Assembly: GCA_963702595.1 (NCBI GenBank) | Contig: CAVPDC010000022.1 | Coordinates: forward strand, 416,016 to 480,015 | Reading direction: 5' to 3' | Origin: JALORV01 sp963702595 | Lineage (GTDB): Bacteria > Pseudomonadota > Gammaproteobacteria > Burkholderiales > Burkholderiaceae_F | DNA length: 64,000 bases | Shown here: positions 7,692 to 16,613 of the stretch, in pieces | How the letters are laid out: every line of letters starts with the position of its first letter | How positions within the stretch are numbered: the first letter of the stretch is position 1 | Translations under genes and position numbers: made by a program | The notes under the pieces: generated by a model | The model's database searches: none | What the model was told of the DNA's origin: nothing | What the model saw: only the letters and a program-made list of their open reading frames with translations

Positions 7692-8771
7692 GTGCGCCGC
7701 CCTGCAATTTCCTCGCGCGGGATGACCCTCGTCGAGCTTCTGATCTCGATGGTCGTCTCCCTGGTGGTGGTACTGGCCATCTATCAGACTCTTGCCGCGT
7801 CGGAAGGCTACCGTCGCACGGCGACGTCCGGCGGCGACGCGACCTTCGATGGAACCGTTGCCCTCTTCACGCTGCAGCGTGACCTCCGGATGTCAGGCTT
7901 TGGCGTGAACACGCCCGGCCTTCTGGGTTGTCGAGTCTTGGCCTACGACGGTGGAACCGATCCGCCGCGGGATGTCGAGTTCCTGCTCACGCCCGCGAAT
8001 GTCACGCAGGGTGCTGGGACGGCGCCAGACACGATCGAGATTGTCTTTAGCAGCAGCAATGCGGTTCCCGCGCCCTTGAGACTCACTCAGGTGACCCCAA
8101 GCAACACGGCGGATCTGCGCATCGACAACGGCTTTGGACTTCAGTCCGGGCACCTCATGGTCATTGGCGAGCCGGGCGCGGACTGCTCGCTGCATCAGGC
8201 GACGAATACGCCTGTCCTCGAGCCCCCAGGGCAGCAAGACAAGCTCACGCGAACCAGCGGCAACTACCGCACGCCGATCGGAACTTGGGCAGTTTCCCGC
8301 TACAACCGTCCTGGTGGACTTGGGCCGAACTACACGCTGTCGGGCATGGTTTTCCCGCTCGGCGCTACGCCGGGCGTGAACCGCTACTACATCCAGAACG
8401 GGACCCTGGTCGTCGACCAGTTGCTGCAGGGAACAACAGCATTGCCGGTCGCCTCTGGGATTGTTCAACTGCAGGCGCAGTACGGACGAGACACCGACGG
8501 AGATGGCACGGTCGACGTGTGGGACGAAATTGCGCCGGCGACACCAAATGCCTGGGGTTCCATCTCGGCGGTGCGTATGGGATTGGTGGCTCGCAGCGCG
8601 TTGCCGGAGCGCCCGGATCCAGCCTCTGGAGCCTGCACGACTACGGAAGTGCCTCCGAGCTGGTTTGCCGGCCAATTTGACTTGAGCGCCGATCCGAACT
8701 GGCGCTGCTATCGCTACCGGGTGTTCGAGACGACCGTGAGTCTGCGCAACATGATCTGGAGGCCTGCGTGA
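7692..8771 (+). CDS. pilW: Type IV pilus minor pilin PilW
   Basis: 359 residues from GTG 7692. The leader VRRPAISSRG is followed by MTLVELLISMVVSLVVVLAI with Glu at +5. The large soluble domain has the PilW features TLQRDLRMSGFG, a conserved Cys-containing GLLGC stretch, and the late segment YGRDTDGDGTVDVWDE, a DxDxDG acidic loop that probably binds Ca2+ and is common in PilW. A Cys pair near the C-terminus (GACTT and NWRCYRYR) is also typical. It forms part of the pilus-tip complex with PilX and PilY1. Its stop overlaps the GTG start of pilX. Confidence 0.9.
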   Translation: MRRPAISSRGMTLVELLISMVVSLVVVLAIYQTLAASEGYRRTATSGGDATFDGTVALFTLQRDLRMSGFGVNTPGLLGCRVLAYDGGTDPPRDVEFLLTPANVTQGAGTAPDTIEIVFSSSNAVPAPLRLTQVTPSNTADLRIDNGFGLQSGHLMVIGEPGADCSLHQATNTPVLEPPGQQDKLTRTSGNYRTPIGTWAVSRYNRPGGLGPNYTLSGMVFPLGATPGVNRYYIQNGTLVVDQLLQGTTALPVASGIVQLQAQYGRDTDGDGTVDVWDEIAPATPNAWGSISAVRMGLVARSALPERPDPASGACTTTEVPPSWFAGQFDLSADPNWRCYRYRVFETTVSLRNMIWRPA

Positions 8772-9340
8772 TCAACCGCATGAATCGGGCGAGGCAGGGA
8801 GGAGCGGTCCTCATGGTGGTGCTTGTCGCACTGCTGGCAATGATGATCTCGGTAATCGCCCTGACACGATCGACAGACACGCAACAGCTTGTTGCTGGAA
8901 ATATTGCATTTCGCAATGCGTCGGTTCACTCATCGGACGCGGGTGTGCTGAATGCGGTGCAGTGGCTGGAGTCAACGGTTGGTACGCCGGTCCTTAACGA
9001 CTCTGCTCCCGGCAGCGGTTACTACGCAAACATCGTCGAACCGAACTGGGACGATCAAGCACTCTGGCAGCAATGCGCTGCATGCCGTATCGACGGTGAC
9101 GCTGCCGGCAACTCGGTTGATTGGGTAGTTCATCGTATGTGCTCGGCACCCGGCAATTCCAATGATCCAGGCGTCTCCTGCTCTCTGCTGACAGCGGGAT
9201 CGGCAGCGGCAGCGGGCGGAAGCTACGCAGGGGATGCGACCAATTTCACCGGCAACGCGCAGAACTATTACCGGATCACGGTACGGGTTATGGGGCCGCG
9301 CAATACGAGTTCTCTCGTTCAGGCGTTTGTCGCTCTGTAG
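8768..9340 (+). CDS. pilX: Type IV pilus assembly protein PilX
   Basis: 190 residues from GTG 8768, overlapping the pilW stop (GTGA). The N-terminus RARQGGAVLMVVLVALLAMM is the PilX form of the prepilin helix; it lacks the +5 Glu, as usual for PilX. It is followed by SDTQ-like and GNIAFRNASVHSSDAGV segments typical of PilX_N. Cys residues (QQCAACRI, MCSAPG and SCSLL) could form disulphides. PilX works with PilW and PilY1 at the pilus tip. The next gene starts 8 bp downstream. Confidence 0.85.
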   Translation: MINRMNRARQGGAVLMVVLVALLAMMISVIALTRSTDTQQLVAGNIAFRNASVHSSDAGVLNAVQWLESTVGTPVLNDSAPGSGYYANIVEPNWDDQALWQQCAACRIDGDAAGNSVDWVVHRMCSAPGNSNDPGVSCSLLTAGSAAAAGGSYAGDATNFTGNAQNYYRITVRVMGPRNTSSLVQAFVAL

Positions 9341-9348
9341 GTGCAGCC

Positions 9349-12300
9349 ATGCGTTCCACGATCCGATTGATTCTAAATCTTCTTGCGGCTGCACTGATGG
9401 CGCCAGCATGGGCGCAGCCGACCGACATCTCGAATACGCCACTGACGTACTCGTTGGCTACGCAGGTAAAGCCAAACGTGATGTTCCTGCTCGACGATTC
9501 GGGCAGTATGGCGTCGCGATTCATGCCCGAGGCCGTAAACGACAGCAATATCGACAAGACTCGATGCAACAACAGCACGTGTTCCTCGACCACGACCAAT
9601 GGGCTGGAGGGCAATCCGCCCTGGTACGCGTATCAGTTCAACACGATCTACTACAACCCGCAGATCCGCTACTCGCCTGCCATCGACGGCAACGGCAACT
9701 TGATGCAGAGCTTCGGGTCGCCGTGGACCAGCGTGAAGGTCAATGCCTTCGTCGGCTCATCGACGATCAATCTCGTCAGCGGATACCCCGAGGTCGTTTA
9801 CTGCAAGAACAGCGGCGATAGCCCCACCGACACCGTCAATTGCCGGCGCAACGGTGTCGATACCGGCAACCCGTTTCTTTACAACAGCACGTCGATCAAC
9901 GGGTACCCGAACGGAACGAGCTCCGGGTCCTTCCGTTTCCCAAGGGAGCGGAGCGGCAACCCCTTCTACTACAACATCCTGCCGGTCGAGCATTGCAGCG
10001 ATGTCGCCCTGACCGACTGCACGCTTTCAGGCACACCGACCGGAAAGTATGTGTATCCGGCGCCCGTCAGGTTCTGTCAGAACGCGACGGATGCCGGCTC
10101 CAACGGATCGATCAGTGGTTCCACGAGCGGGCGTCCGCGCTGCCAGGAGTCCTGGTCCACCAATCACAAACGCGCGCGTTACGGAAGATTCCAGCGCGTG
10201 GATATCGTGCCGACCCAGCCCACCTACGGTGGAAGGCCCAACCGATCCGACTGCCTCAACGCGCCCACCTGCACATACGCTGAGGAGATGACGAATTTCG
10301 CCAACTGGTATGCGTACTACAGCACGCGCATGCAGACGATGAAGACGGCCGTTGGCTACGCGTTCCTGGAACTCGATGGCCGCTATCGGGTGGGCTTCAT
10401 CACGATCAATCCGGGCTCGCCGGTCAGCTCGAACAAGTATGTTGCGATCGACACGTTTGCTGGCGCGCATCGGGCGAACTGGTACTCGAAGCTCTATGCG
10501 GTCAGTCCGAGTGGCATGACGCCGTTGCGCGAGGCGCTGTCGCGAGTAGGTCGCCACTACGCCGGCATAAAGACGGGGATCAACTCCGGGATGAACCAGG
10601 ATCCGGTCCAGTATTCGTGCCAGGCCAATGTGGCGATCCTGAGCACCGACGGATACTGGAACAACAACGCCGGGCAACGCGTGAATGGCACGGCGATCGG
10701 AAACAACGACAACGTAGACAGCGGCTATTCGACCCGGACCTCGGGTGCGTTCGATGGCAACCTCGGTGCTACCGACACGCTGGCCGACGTTGCCATGTAC
10801 TACTACAGCATGGACCTCCGCGCGAACGGGTCGACCGGTGCACTCGGCATCGACGTCGGCGAGAACAATTTTCCGACCACGTTGCGTGACTCCAACCCCG
10901 GTCAGCACATGATGACGTTCACCCTCGGCCTCGGGCTCGGCGGGTTCATGCGCTACATGCCGAACTACGAATCAGCTACTTTCGGCGACTTCTACGACAT
11001 CAAGTCCGGCAACACGGGTTGTGCCTGGCAGTCGTCCAGCGCTGTCTGCAACTGGCCAATACCACCTAACAACGACAACGACGATCCATCGAAGCTGGAC
11101 GATCTGTGGCACGCCGCCGTCAACGGTCGCGGACGCTTCGTCAGTGCAAATGATGCCGAGACACTTTACGACGGGCTGGTGACGGCACTTGCCGATCTGC
11201 GGGTACTGGTCGGGTCGGCCGCCGCTTCGGCTACCAGCAGCCCGAACATCACGACGACAGACAACGCGATCTACAGTTCGACCTACCGCACGACACGTTG
11301 GGACGGGGAGTTTGTTGCGCAAAGGATCGACCCAGCAACGGGGAACGTCGTGGCGAAGGTCGAGTGGTCGGCGCGCGACCAGCTTAACGCCGCTGTGTCG
11401 AAAGATACAGATGAACGCGTGATCTATACGAACGTGGGAGGAATGCTTACGCCGTTCGCATGGGCGTCGATGGACGCGGCTACGCGCGCGTACTTCACCG
11501 GCAAGTGCTCGACGCTGTCGCAGTGCGCAACATTGGACGCGACCCAGCGAGCTGCGGTGGACAACGGCGAGAACCTTGTGAACTTCCTGCGCGGCCAGAG
11601 ACAGCATGAGGACCTGTACCGGGAGCGCGAGTACGTGCTTGGCGACTTGGTCGGCTCACGTCCCGCTTTCGTCCGGGATCCACGTCGCAGCTACGGCGAT
11701 GCCGATGTGCCGTCCTATTTCGACTTTAAGTCTGCCAATGCATTGCGCCGGCCGATGGTCTATATCGGGGGTAACGATGGCATGCTCCACGCGATCGACG
11801 CGACGACGGGGGCCGAGGTCTGGGCGTTTGCTCCAAGGGCGCTGCTGCCCAAGCTCTTCCGGCTGGCTGAAGCCTCGTATGCGACGTCCCACGAGTATTT
11901 CGTGGACGGGTCGCCCTCGGTTGCGGATGCCTTCTTCAATGGCCAATGGCGGACCGTACTTATCGGCGGATTCAACGGCGGCGGGCGCGGTTTCTACGCC
12001 CTCGACGTCACAAATCCCAACAGTCCGACGCTGCTGTGGGAGTTCTGCTCAAACTCCTCCTTGTGCTCTCGAAACGATGCAGACCTCGGACTCTCCTTCG
12101 GAAACGCCGTCGTCACAAAGCGGTCAATTGACGGCAAGTGGGTGGCGCTTGTCACCTCGGGCTACAACAACGTCAGCCCCGGCGACGGTCGCGGCTATCT
12201 GTACGTACTCGACTTAGCTTCGGGGGCGCTGCTACATAAGGTGAGCACGGGGGTTGGGAGTTCAACCGATCCGTCGGGCTTGGCCCGGGTTTCAAACTGG

Positions 12301-13086
12301 GCGCGCGACCCGGACAGCGACAACACCACTCAGTATGTCTACGGAGGTGACCTGAAAGGCAATCTGTGGCGGTTCGATCTTGGCGTTTCGCCGCCCGCAG
12401 TCCTGCGTCTTGCGACGTTGAAGGACGCCTCTGGCAAGTACCAGCCCATCACAACGCGTCCCGAGCTCGGGCTCATCGAGAGCAAGCGCGTGATCTTCGT
12501 GGGAACTGGCCGCTACCTCGGATCGTCGGATCTGCAGGACCCCACGACCCTTGCCCCCGCCGGGGACTGGTCGTACTCCGGGACGTTCTATGCGATCAAG
12601 GATGCGGGCGCGCCGCTCGGAAGTCCCCGCAGCACCGGAACCTTCAAGCCGCAGACGATTGTGGAGGCGGGTGGCGGCAAGCGACGTATCAAGGGCGATG
12701 CTGTCAACTGGGGCATTGACGGCGGCTGGTTTGTCGACTTCCCCTCCGTCGGCGAGCGAGTCAATTTGGAGCCCCAGCTTGTACTCGGCACTCTCGTTGT
12801 CACGACAAACGTTCCGAACAACAACGCGTGTACCGCGGGTGGCGACAGCTGGATTTATCAGTTCAACTACCGAACGGGCCAGGCCGTCAGTACGTCGTCC
12901 AACGGTGACGTTGGTTTGTTCCGCTCAGGGACGCTCACGGTGGGTAACGCCATCATTCGCCTGCAGAGTCTCTCGCTCAAGGTCATCACGACGGGAGCTT
13001 CTGGCGTCAAGGAGACGCGCGGGCTAAATGTCGGAAGTGGTGTAACTGACGCACGCCGCATCGGCTGGCGCGAGCTCGCGAGGTAG
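9349..13086 (+). CDS. pilY1: Type IV pilus tip adhesin/assembly factor PilY1
   Basis: 1245 residues with a signal peptide (LILNLLAAALMAPAWAQ). A von Willebrand A-like region begins near residue 44 with NVMFLLDDSGSM, an intact MIDAS DxSxS motif. The C-terminal PilY1 beta-propeller runs from about residue 760 (YIGGNDGMLHAIDATTG, then GFNGGGRGFYALDVTNP, then YGGDLKGNLWRFDLG). The usual Ca2+-binding loop before the last motif reads DPDSDNTTQ here (near residue 986), so the ninth-position Asp of the DxNxDxxxD pattern appears replaced by Gln. PilY1 sits at the pilus tip, promotes extension, and takes part in adhesion and surface sensing. Last gene of the minor-pilin operon; its stop lies 36 bp from the convergent EAL-like gene. 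Confidence 0.93.
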   Translation: MRSTIRLILNLLAAALMAPAWAQPTDISNTPLTYSLATQVKPNVMFLLDDSGSMASRFMPEAVNDSNIDKTRCNNSTCSSTTTNGLEGNPPWYAYQFNTIYYNPQIRYSPAIDGNGNLMQSFGSPWTSVKVNAFVGSSTINLVSGYPEVVYCKNSGDSPTDTVNCRRNGVDTGNPFLYNSTSINGYPNGTSSGSFRFPRERSGNPFYYNILPVEHCSDVALTDCTLSGTPTGKYVYPAPVRFCQNATDAGSNGSISGSTSGRPRCQESWSTNHKRARYGRFQRVDIVPTQPTYGGRPNRSDCLNAPTCTYAEEMTNFANWYAYYSTRMQTMKTAVGYAFLELDGRYRVGFITINPGSPVSSNKYVAIDTFAGAHRANWYSKLYAVSPSGMTPLREALSRVGRHYAGIKTGINSGMNQDPVQYSCQANVAILSTDGYWNNNAGQRVNGTAIGNNDNVDSGYSTRTSGAFDGNLGATDTLADVAMYYYSMDLRANGSTGALGIDVGENNFPTTLRDSNPGQHMMTFTLGLGLGGFMRYMPNYESATFGDFYDIKSGNTGCAWQSSSAVCNWPIPPNNDNDDPSKLDDLWHAAVNGRGRFVSANDAETLYDGLVTALADLRVLVGSAAASATSSPNITTTDNAIYSSTYRTTRWDGEFVAQRIDPATGNVVAKVEWSARDQLNAAVSKDTDERVIYTNVGGMLTPFAWASMDAATRAYFTGKCSTLSQCATLDATQRAAVDNGENLVNFLRGQRQHEDLYREREYVLGDLVGSRPAFVRDPRRSYGDADVPSYFDFKSANALRRPMVYIGGNDGMLHAIDATTGAEVWAFAPRALLPKLFRLAEASYATSHEYFVDGSPSVADAFFNGQWRTVLIGGFNGGGRGFYALDVTNPNSPTLLWEFCSNSSLCSRNDADLGLSFGNAVVTKRSIDGKWVALVTSGYNNVSPGDGRGYLYVLDLASGALLHKVSTGVGSSTDPSGLARVSNWARDPDSDNTTQYVYGGDLKGNLWRFDLGVSPPAVLRLATLKDASGKYQPITTRPELGLIESKRVIFVGTGRYLGSSDLQDPTTLAPAGDWSYSGTFYAIKDAGAPLGSPRSTGTFKPQTIVEAGGGKRRIKGDAVNWGIDGGWFVDFPSVGERVNLEPQLVLGTLVVTTNVPNNNACTAGGDSWIYQFNYRTGQAVSTSSNGDVGLFRSGTLTVGNAIIRLQSLSLKVITTGASGVKETRGLNVGSGVTDARRIGWRELAR

Positions 13087-13122
13087 GTGAGCCGCGGACC
13101 TTGCGGTGGCCGCCAGCAGGTT

Positions 13123-13854
13123 TTACCGCGGCCGCATCACCCGCGGTGGGAAGTAAGGCTTCTTGAGCGCCCGACCTTGCCCCAGGACGAATCCGGTCTG
13201 CTTGGCCAGGCGAAGCTGCTCTTCCCGCTCGATGCCGGCCAGCACGAAGGTCTCGCGCGTCAGCCCGAGCGCATTGACCTCGCGCGCCATCTCGAACCAG
13301 GTTTCCTCGCGCACCGAGATCGGCGCCAGCATCTTGGCGAAGTCGGGCGCGACGAAGTCGATGGCGCTCATCTCCATGCTCGCGCGCGGCTCGGCGAAGC
13401 GGTAACCGACCGGGACCTGGTAGCTGCGCAGCAGATCGATGAACTCGCGCACACGGTACGGCCAGCGCATCCTCTCCATCGCGCCGCGCAGTAGGATCGA
13501 CATCCGGTGCGCAGTCAGGCGATGCGAGTCGAGTGTGCGCACCAGCGCCTCGAGCGAACGTTCGATCGAGCCGAAGGAGATCGTGACAGCGATGCGCTCG
13601 ACCCGCTCATGCTCGAGCATCGTGAACGCGTGTTCGAGCGCCGCCAGCTGGATCTGCGCGCGCAACGAACGGTCGGGCTCGAAGTCGGCGGTCCAGACGT
13701 AGAGTTCGTCGAACCACCGTTCGGAGCCCACCAGCGTGCGGGTCGGCCACACGAGCGCGCGCACCCGCGTGCCGAAGCGGCTCAGCGGGTCCAGCGTAGG
13801 GTCGAGTTCGACCTGGCGCGTGCCCGGTTCGGGACGGGGTTCGTTGCTGCCCAT
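13123..13854 (-). CDS. Degenerate EAL-domain-like protein (copy 2)
   Basis: 243 residues from ATG 13854; a TTG at 13884 would add 10. The order of EAL-domain landmarks can be followed. The EAL position reads FDELYVWT, the middle has FIDLLRSYQVPVGYRFAE where active EAL proteins have DDFGTGYSS, and the end reads AGIEREEQLRLAKQTG then VLGQGRALKKPYFPP, matching the ETxEQ, QGY and RP elements. Metal-binding acids of the catalytic core (the E of EVL, the N of NIS, the DD pair) are not visible. It is therefore probably inactive as a c-di-GMP phosphodiesterase and may act as a binding or scaffold protein. It is a tandem paralogue of the next gene and lies convergent to pilY1. The distant EAL relation is my inference. 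Confidence 0.55.
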   Translation of the reverse strand: MGSNEPRPEPGTRQVELDPTLDPLSRFGTRVRALVWPTRTLVGSERWFDELYVWTADFEPDRSLRAQIQLAALEHAFTMLEHERVERIAVTISFGSIERSLEALVRTLDSHRLTAHRMSILLRGAMERMRWPYRVREFIDLLRSYQVPVGYRFAEPRASMEMSAIDFVAPDFAKMLAPISVREETWFEMAREVNALGLTRETFVLAGIEREEQLRLAKQTGFVLGQGRALKKPYFPPRVMRPR

Positions 13855-13923
13855 GGAGTGTTCGCGTTCACTGACGCGATTCAATGCACCGATTCTCGGG
13901 CAAATCGGGCGCGGCCGCCAAGC

Positions 13924-14628
13924 CTATGCCGTGTTCGGAATTACGGGAGGGGGATAGGGCATGCGGACCGCACGACCCTGGCCCAGCTCGAAACCGGCCT
14001 GAATGGCGCCTTCGAGCTGCTGTTTGGTCTCGATCGCACCGACGATCGTGGACTTGGTGTCGAGCCCGAGAGCGCGGACTTCGAGCGCGAGGTCCTTCCA
14101 CACGTCGGGGCGCACATTGGTGGGGGCGAGCACCTTCGCAAAGCTGGGCCGCACCAGGTCGACGCCTGACAGTTCCATGCTGACGCGTGGCGCCGAAATG
14201 CGGTAGCCGACGCCGATCTTCAGTCCACGCAGCATGTCGACAAACCCGCGCAGCCGATAGCGGGAGCGCAGGCGCTGCGGCGCGCCCCGCAGCAGTACCG
14301 AGACACGGTGTGAGAGCAGGACGTTGCTTTCGAAAAGCGCCGTCAACGGCTCCAGCGCGCGCTCGACGGTGCCGAAGGAAATGGTGATGCCGACGCGTTC
14401 GACGAGATCGAAGTCTAGCCACTGGAAGGCATCGCGCATCGCGTCGATCTGGATCCGCGCCCGCTGCGTCGTCGAGGCATTGCCACCCTCGGTCCAGACA
14501 TACAGTTCGTCGAACCAGCGCTCATTGGAAACAAGCGAGCGCGTCGGCCACAGCGTGGCGCGGACACTGCCCCGAAAGTCGCCGGCCTGTACGGCCGTGC
14601 CGGTGGTCGCTGAAGCCTGAGGCGTCAT
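13924..14628 (-). CDS. Degenerate EAL-domain-like protein (copy 1)
   Basis: 234 residues from ATG 14628, a clear paralogue of the gene at 13123-13854. Shared blocks are WPTRSLVSNERWFDELYVWT, ERVGITISFGTVERALEPL, the LLRGAPQRLRSRYRLRGFVD helix, VSMELSGVDLVRPSFAKVLA and AIETKQQLEGAIQAGF then ELGQGRAVRMPYPPP. The last block corresponds to the ETxEQ...QGY...RP tail of EAL domains, and FDELYVW stands at the EAL motif. Catalytic metal ligands are missing, so phosphodiesterase activity is unlikely. The gene lies 69 bp upstream of its paralogue, on the same strand, and 107 bp after the aldolase gene. Its place next to the pilus operon makes a role in c-di-GMP or motility control plausible but unproven. 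Confidence 0.55.
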   Translation of the reverse strand: MTPQASATTGTAVQAGDFRGSVRATLWPTRSLVSNERWFDELYVWTEGGNASTTQRARIQIDAMRDAFQWLDFDLVERVGITISFGTVERALEPLTALFESNVLLSHRVSVLLRGAPQRLRSRYRLRGFVDMLRGLKIGVGYRISAPRVSMELSGVDLVRPSFAKVLAPTNVRPDVWKDLALEVRALGLDTKSTIVGAIETKQQLEGAIQAGFELGQGRAVRMPYPPPVIPNTA

Positions 14629-14735
14629 GGCGCAAGCATGCCATCAATGCGGTATGTGTGGCGCCATTGTGACGGTGGCCTCGTAGGCTGAACGCCCGAA
14701 TACCGGTGGCGTTGCCGGCTTGCGGCGTCCCGGGC

Positions 14736-15407
14736 TCAGGACGTCGTGCTGTGCGGCCCGTAATGCTTGAACTTTTCCAGCACGCGTTCCATTTCGGTGC
14801 CGTCGAGCTGGGGTGGCTCGCCGACCGCCAGCGCCGCGAGATACATACGCGCCAGGTGCTCAACCTCGATTGCCAAGGCCAGGGTCTGATCAAGCGATTG
14901 GCCACAGGCGATGACGCCGTGATGCGCCAGCAGGCAGGCGCGGCGGCCCTCGAGCGCCGCGACCGCGTAATCCGACAGCGCCTGGGTGCCGAAGGTCGCG
15001 TAAGGCGCGCAGCGGATGTCCGCGCCGCCCGCGACCGCCACCATGTAATGAAACGCTGGGATACCGCGCCCGTGACAGGCGAGCGCGGTGGCGTGCGCCG
15101 AATGCGTGTGCACGATCGCCGCGAACTCGGGGCGCGCGGCGTAGATGTCGTGGTGGAACCGCCACTCCGAGGACGGCTCGAGCTCGCCATATGCCGCGCC
15201 GCCCGGCGTCACAAATGCCAGGTCACCCGCCGAAAGGTCGTGGTACGGCACCGCGGTGGGCGTGACGACGAAGCCCGCGGTCGCGCCACGGCGGACACGC
15301 GCAGAGACGTTGCCGGACTTGTTGACGTTGATGCCCGCCGCGTTCATCGCGAGCGCCGTCACGATGACTCGTTGCCGCAGTTCGGGGCCGTCTTCGGCGA
15401 TGTCCAT
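14736..15407 (-). CDS. Class II aldolase, FucA-like (probable 5-methylthioribulose/5-deoxyribulose-1-phosphate aldolase)
   Basis: 223 residues from ATG 15407, which overlaps the mtnA stop by one base (TGATG). It follows L-fuculose-phosphate aldolase closely. Elements seen are the phosphate loop SGNVSAR, the catalytic Glu in PSSEWRFH, the zinc ligands in HTHSAHATAL, HYMVAVAGG, CAPYATFGT, and a third zinc His in LLAHHGV; it ends in VLEKFKHYG like FucA. Class II aldolases split ketose 1-phosphates into DHAP and an aldehyde. Coupled to mtnA, the likely substrates are 5-methylthioribulose-1-phosphate and 5-deoxyribulose-1-phosphate, as in the DHAP shunt of Rhodospirillum and pathogenic E. coli. 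MtnB dehydratase is the main alternative, but the FucA-like tail argues against it. Confidence 0.8.
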   Translation of the reverse strand: MDIAEDGPELRQRVIVTALAMNAAGINVNKSGNVSARVRRGATAGFVVTPTAVPYHDLSAGDLAFVTPGGAAYGELEPSSEWRFHHDIYAARPEFAAIVHTHSAHATALACHGRGIPAFHYMVAVAGGADIRCAPYATFGTQALSDYAVAALEGRRACLLAHHGVIACGQSLDQTLALAIEVEHLARMYLAALAVGEPPQLDGTEMERVLEKFKHYGPHSTTS

Positions 15408-16492
15408 CAGGCGGCCCGGCGCTGGTCGGGAAAGAGATCCGCAAGTTGCGTGGGGATCGCCACGCCACGCTCGGTGATGATGCCCGTCACGAGGCGGGCG
15501 GGTGTCACATCGAACGCCGGGTTGGCGACCGGCGTGCCGGCGGGCATCAGCTGTACGCCGGAGGGCTCGCCGTTGCGATCCAGACCCTGGACCCACAGCA
15601 CCTCGTCGGCCGAGCGCTCCTCGATCGGGATCGACTCCAGCCCCTGGTCGATGCGCCAGTCGATCGTCGGCGATGGCACGGCGGCGTAGAACGGCACGCC
15701 GTTGTCGCCGGCCGCCAGCGCCTTGAGGTAGGTCCCGATCTTGTTGGCGACGTCGCCGCGCGCCGAAACGCGATCAGCACCCACCAGCACGATGTCCACC
15801 TTGCCATGCTGCATCAGGTGTCCGCCCGCATTGTCGACGATCAGCCTGTGCGGCACGCCGTGTGCGGCGAGCTCCCATGCTGTCAACAGTCCCTGGTTGC
15901 GTGGCCGCGTCTCGTCGACCCACACATGGAGCGGAATGCCGTCATCGTGCGCCGCATAGACGGCCGCCAGCGCGGTGCCGTAGTCGACGGCGGCGAGCCA
16001 GCCGGTGTTGCAGTGGGTGAGAACGTTGATCGGGCGCCCGAGGTTCGTGTGCAGCGCCCGCAACAGCGCGGCGCCGTGGGCGCCGATCGCGCGGTTCAGC
16101 TCGACGTCCTCTTCGGCGATGTGGCCTGCTTCGGCCCACGCCACGGCGGCACGCTGGTCCGGCGCGAGTGTGGCAACCCTGGCCAGCACTCGTTCGAGCG
16201 CCCAGCGCAGGTTGACGGCCGTCGGCCGCGACGCCAGCAGCACTCGGTGAGACTCCGTGAGATGGGCGTCCGACGGGTCGGCACGCAGCGCCAGCGCGAG
16301 CCCGTAAGCGCCGGTCACACCGATCAGCGGCGCACCGCGCACGGCCATGGACCGGATCGCCTCGATGACCTCCGCCGTGGAGCGGAGGGCGCGCCGTTCA
16401 AGCCGGTGTGGCAGCGCGCGCTGGTCGATCACACCCACGGCGGCCTCGCCGATCGGCCAGATCGAGCGCATTGCTTCGCCGTTGACCTTCAT
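15407..16492 (-). CDS. mtnA: Methylthioribose-1-phosphate isomerase MtnA
   Basis: 361 residues, the usual length. Family motifs are IRSMAVRGAPLIGVTGAYG near the N-terminus, LTHCNTGWLA with the catalytic Cys, VDETRPRNQG, and VLVGADRVSARGDVANKIGTY with the catalytic Asp, followed by PFYAAVPSPTIDW. The enzyme isomerises 5-methylthioribose 1-phosphate (and 5-deoxyribose 1-phosphate) to the ribulose form in S-adenosylmethionine by-product salvage. Its stop overlaps the start of a FucA-like aldolase, which points to cleavage by an aldolase as the next step rather than the MtnBCD route. No mtnP or mtnK lies in this window. ATG 16492 is used; an ATG at 16471 is also possible. Confidence 0.95.
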   Translation of the reverse strand: MKVNGEAMRSIWPIGEAAVGVIDQRALPHRLERRALRSTAEVIEAIRSMAVRGAPLIGVTGAYGLALALRADPSDAHLTESHRVLLASRPTAVNLRWALERVLARVATLAPDQRAAVAWAEAGHIAEEDVELNRAIGAHGAALLRALHTNLGRPINVLTHCNTGWLAAVDYGTALAAVYAAHDDGIPLHVWVDETRPRNQGLLTAWELAAHGVPHRLIVDNAGGHLMQHGKVDIVLVGADRVSARGDVANKIGTYLKALAAGDNGVPFYAAVPSPTIDWRIDQGLESIPIEERSADEVLWVQGLDRNGEPSGVQLMPAGTPVANPAFDVTPARLVTGIITERGVAIPTQLADLFPDQRRAA

Positions 16493-16613
16493 GTTGGGCG
16501 CGGAACAGACATGCGGCCGATTCTACGGTCGGCCCGCGACAGGACGATGCCAACGGAAAGCGCAGGCCATGGAGCCGCGTGCGGCGGCCGACCGGCCCGG
16601 AAGAGCGCGGTCG

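Noticed and set aside
14736..15407. MtnB (methylthioribulose-1-phosphate dehydratase) as the identity of the aldolase gene
   Set aside because: MtnB is also a class II aldolase-fold enzyme, but the PSSEWRFH, CAPYATFGT and VLEKFKHYG segments follow FucA closely, so an aldolase is more likely.
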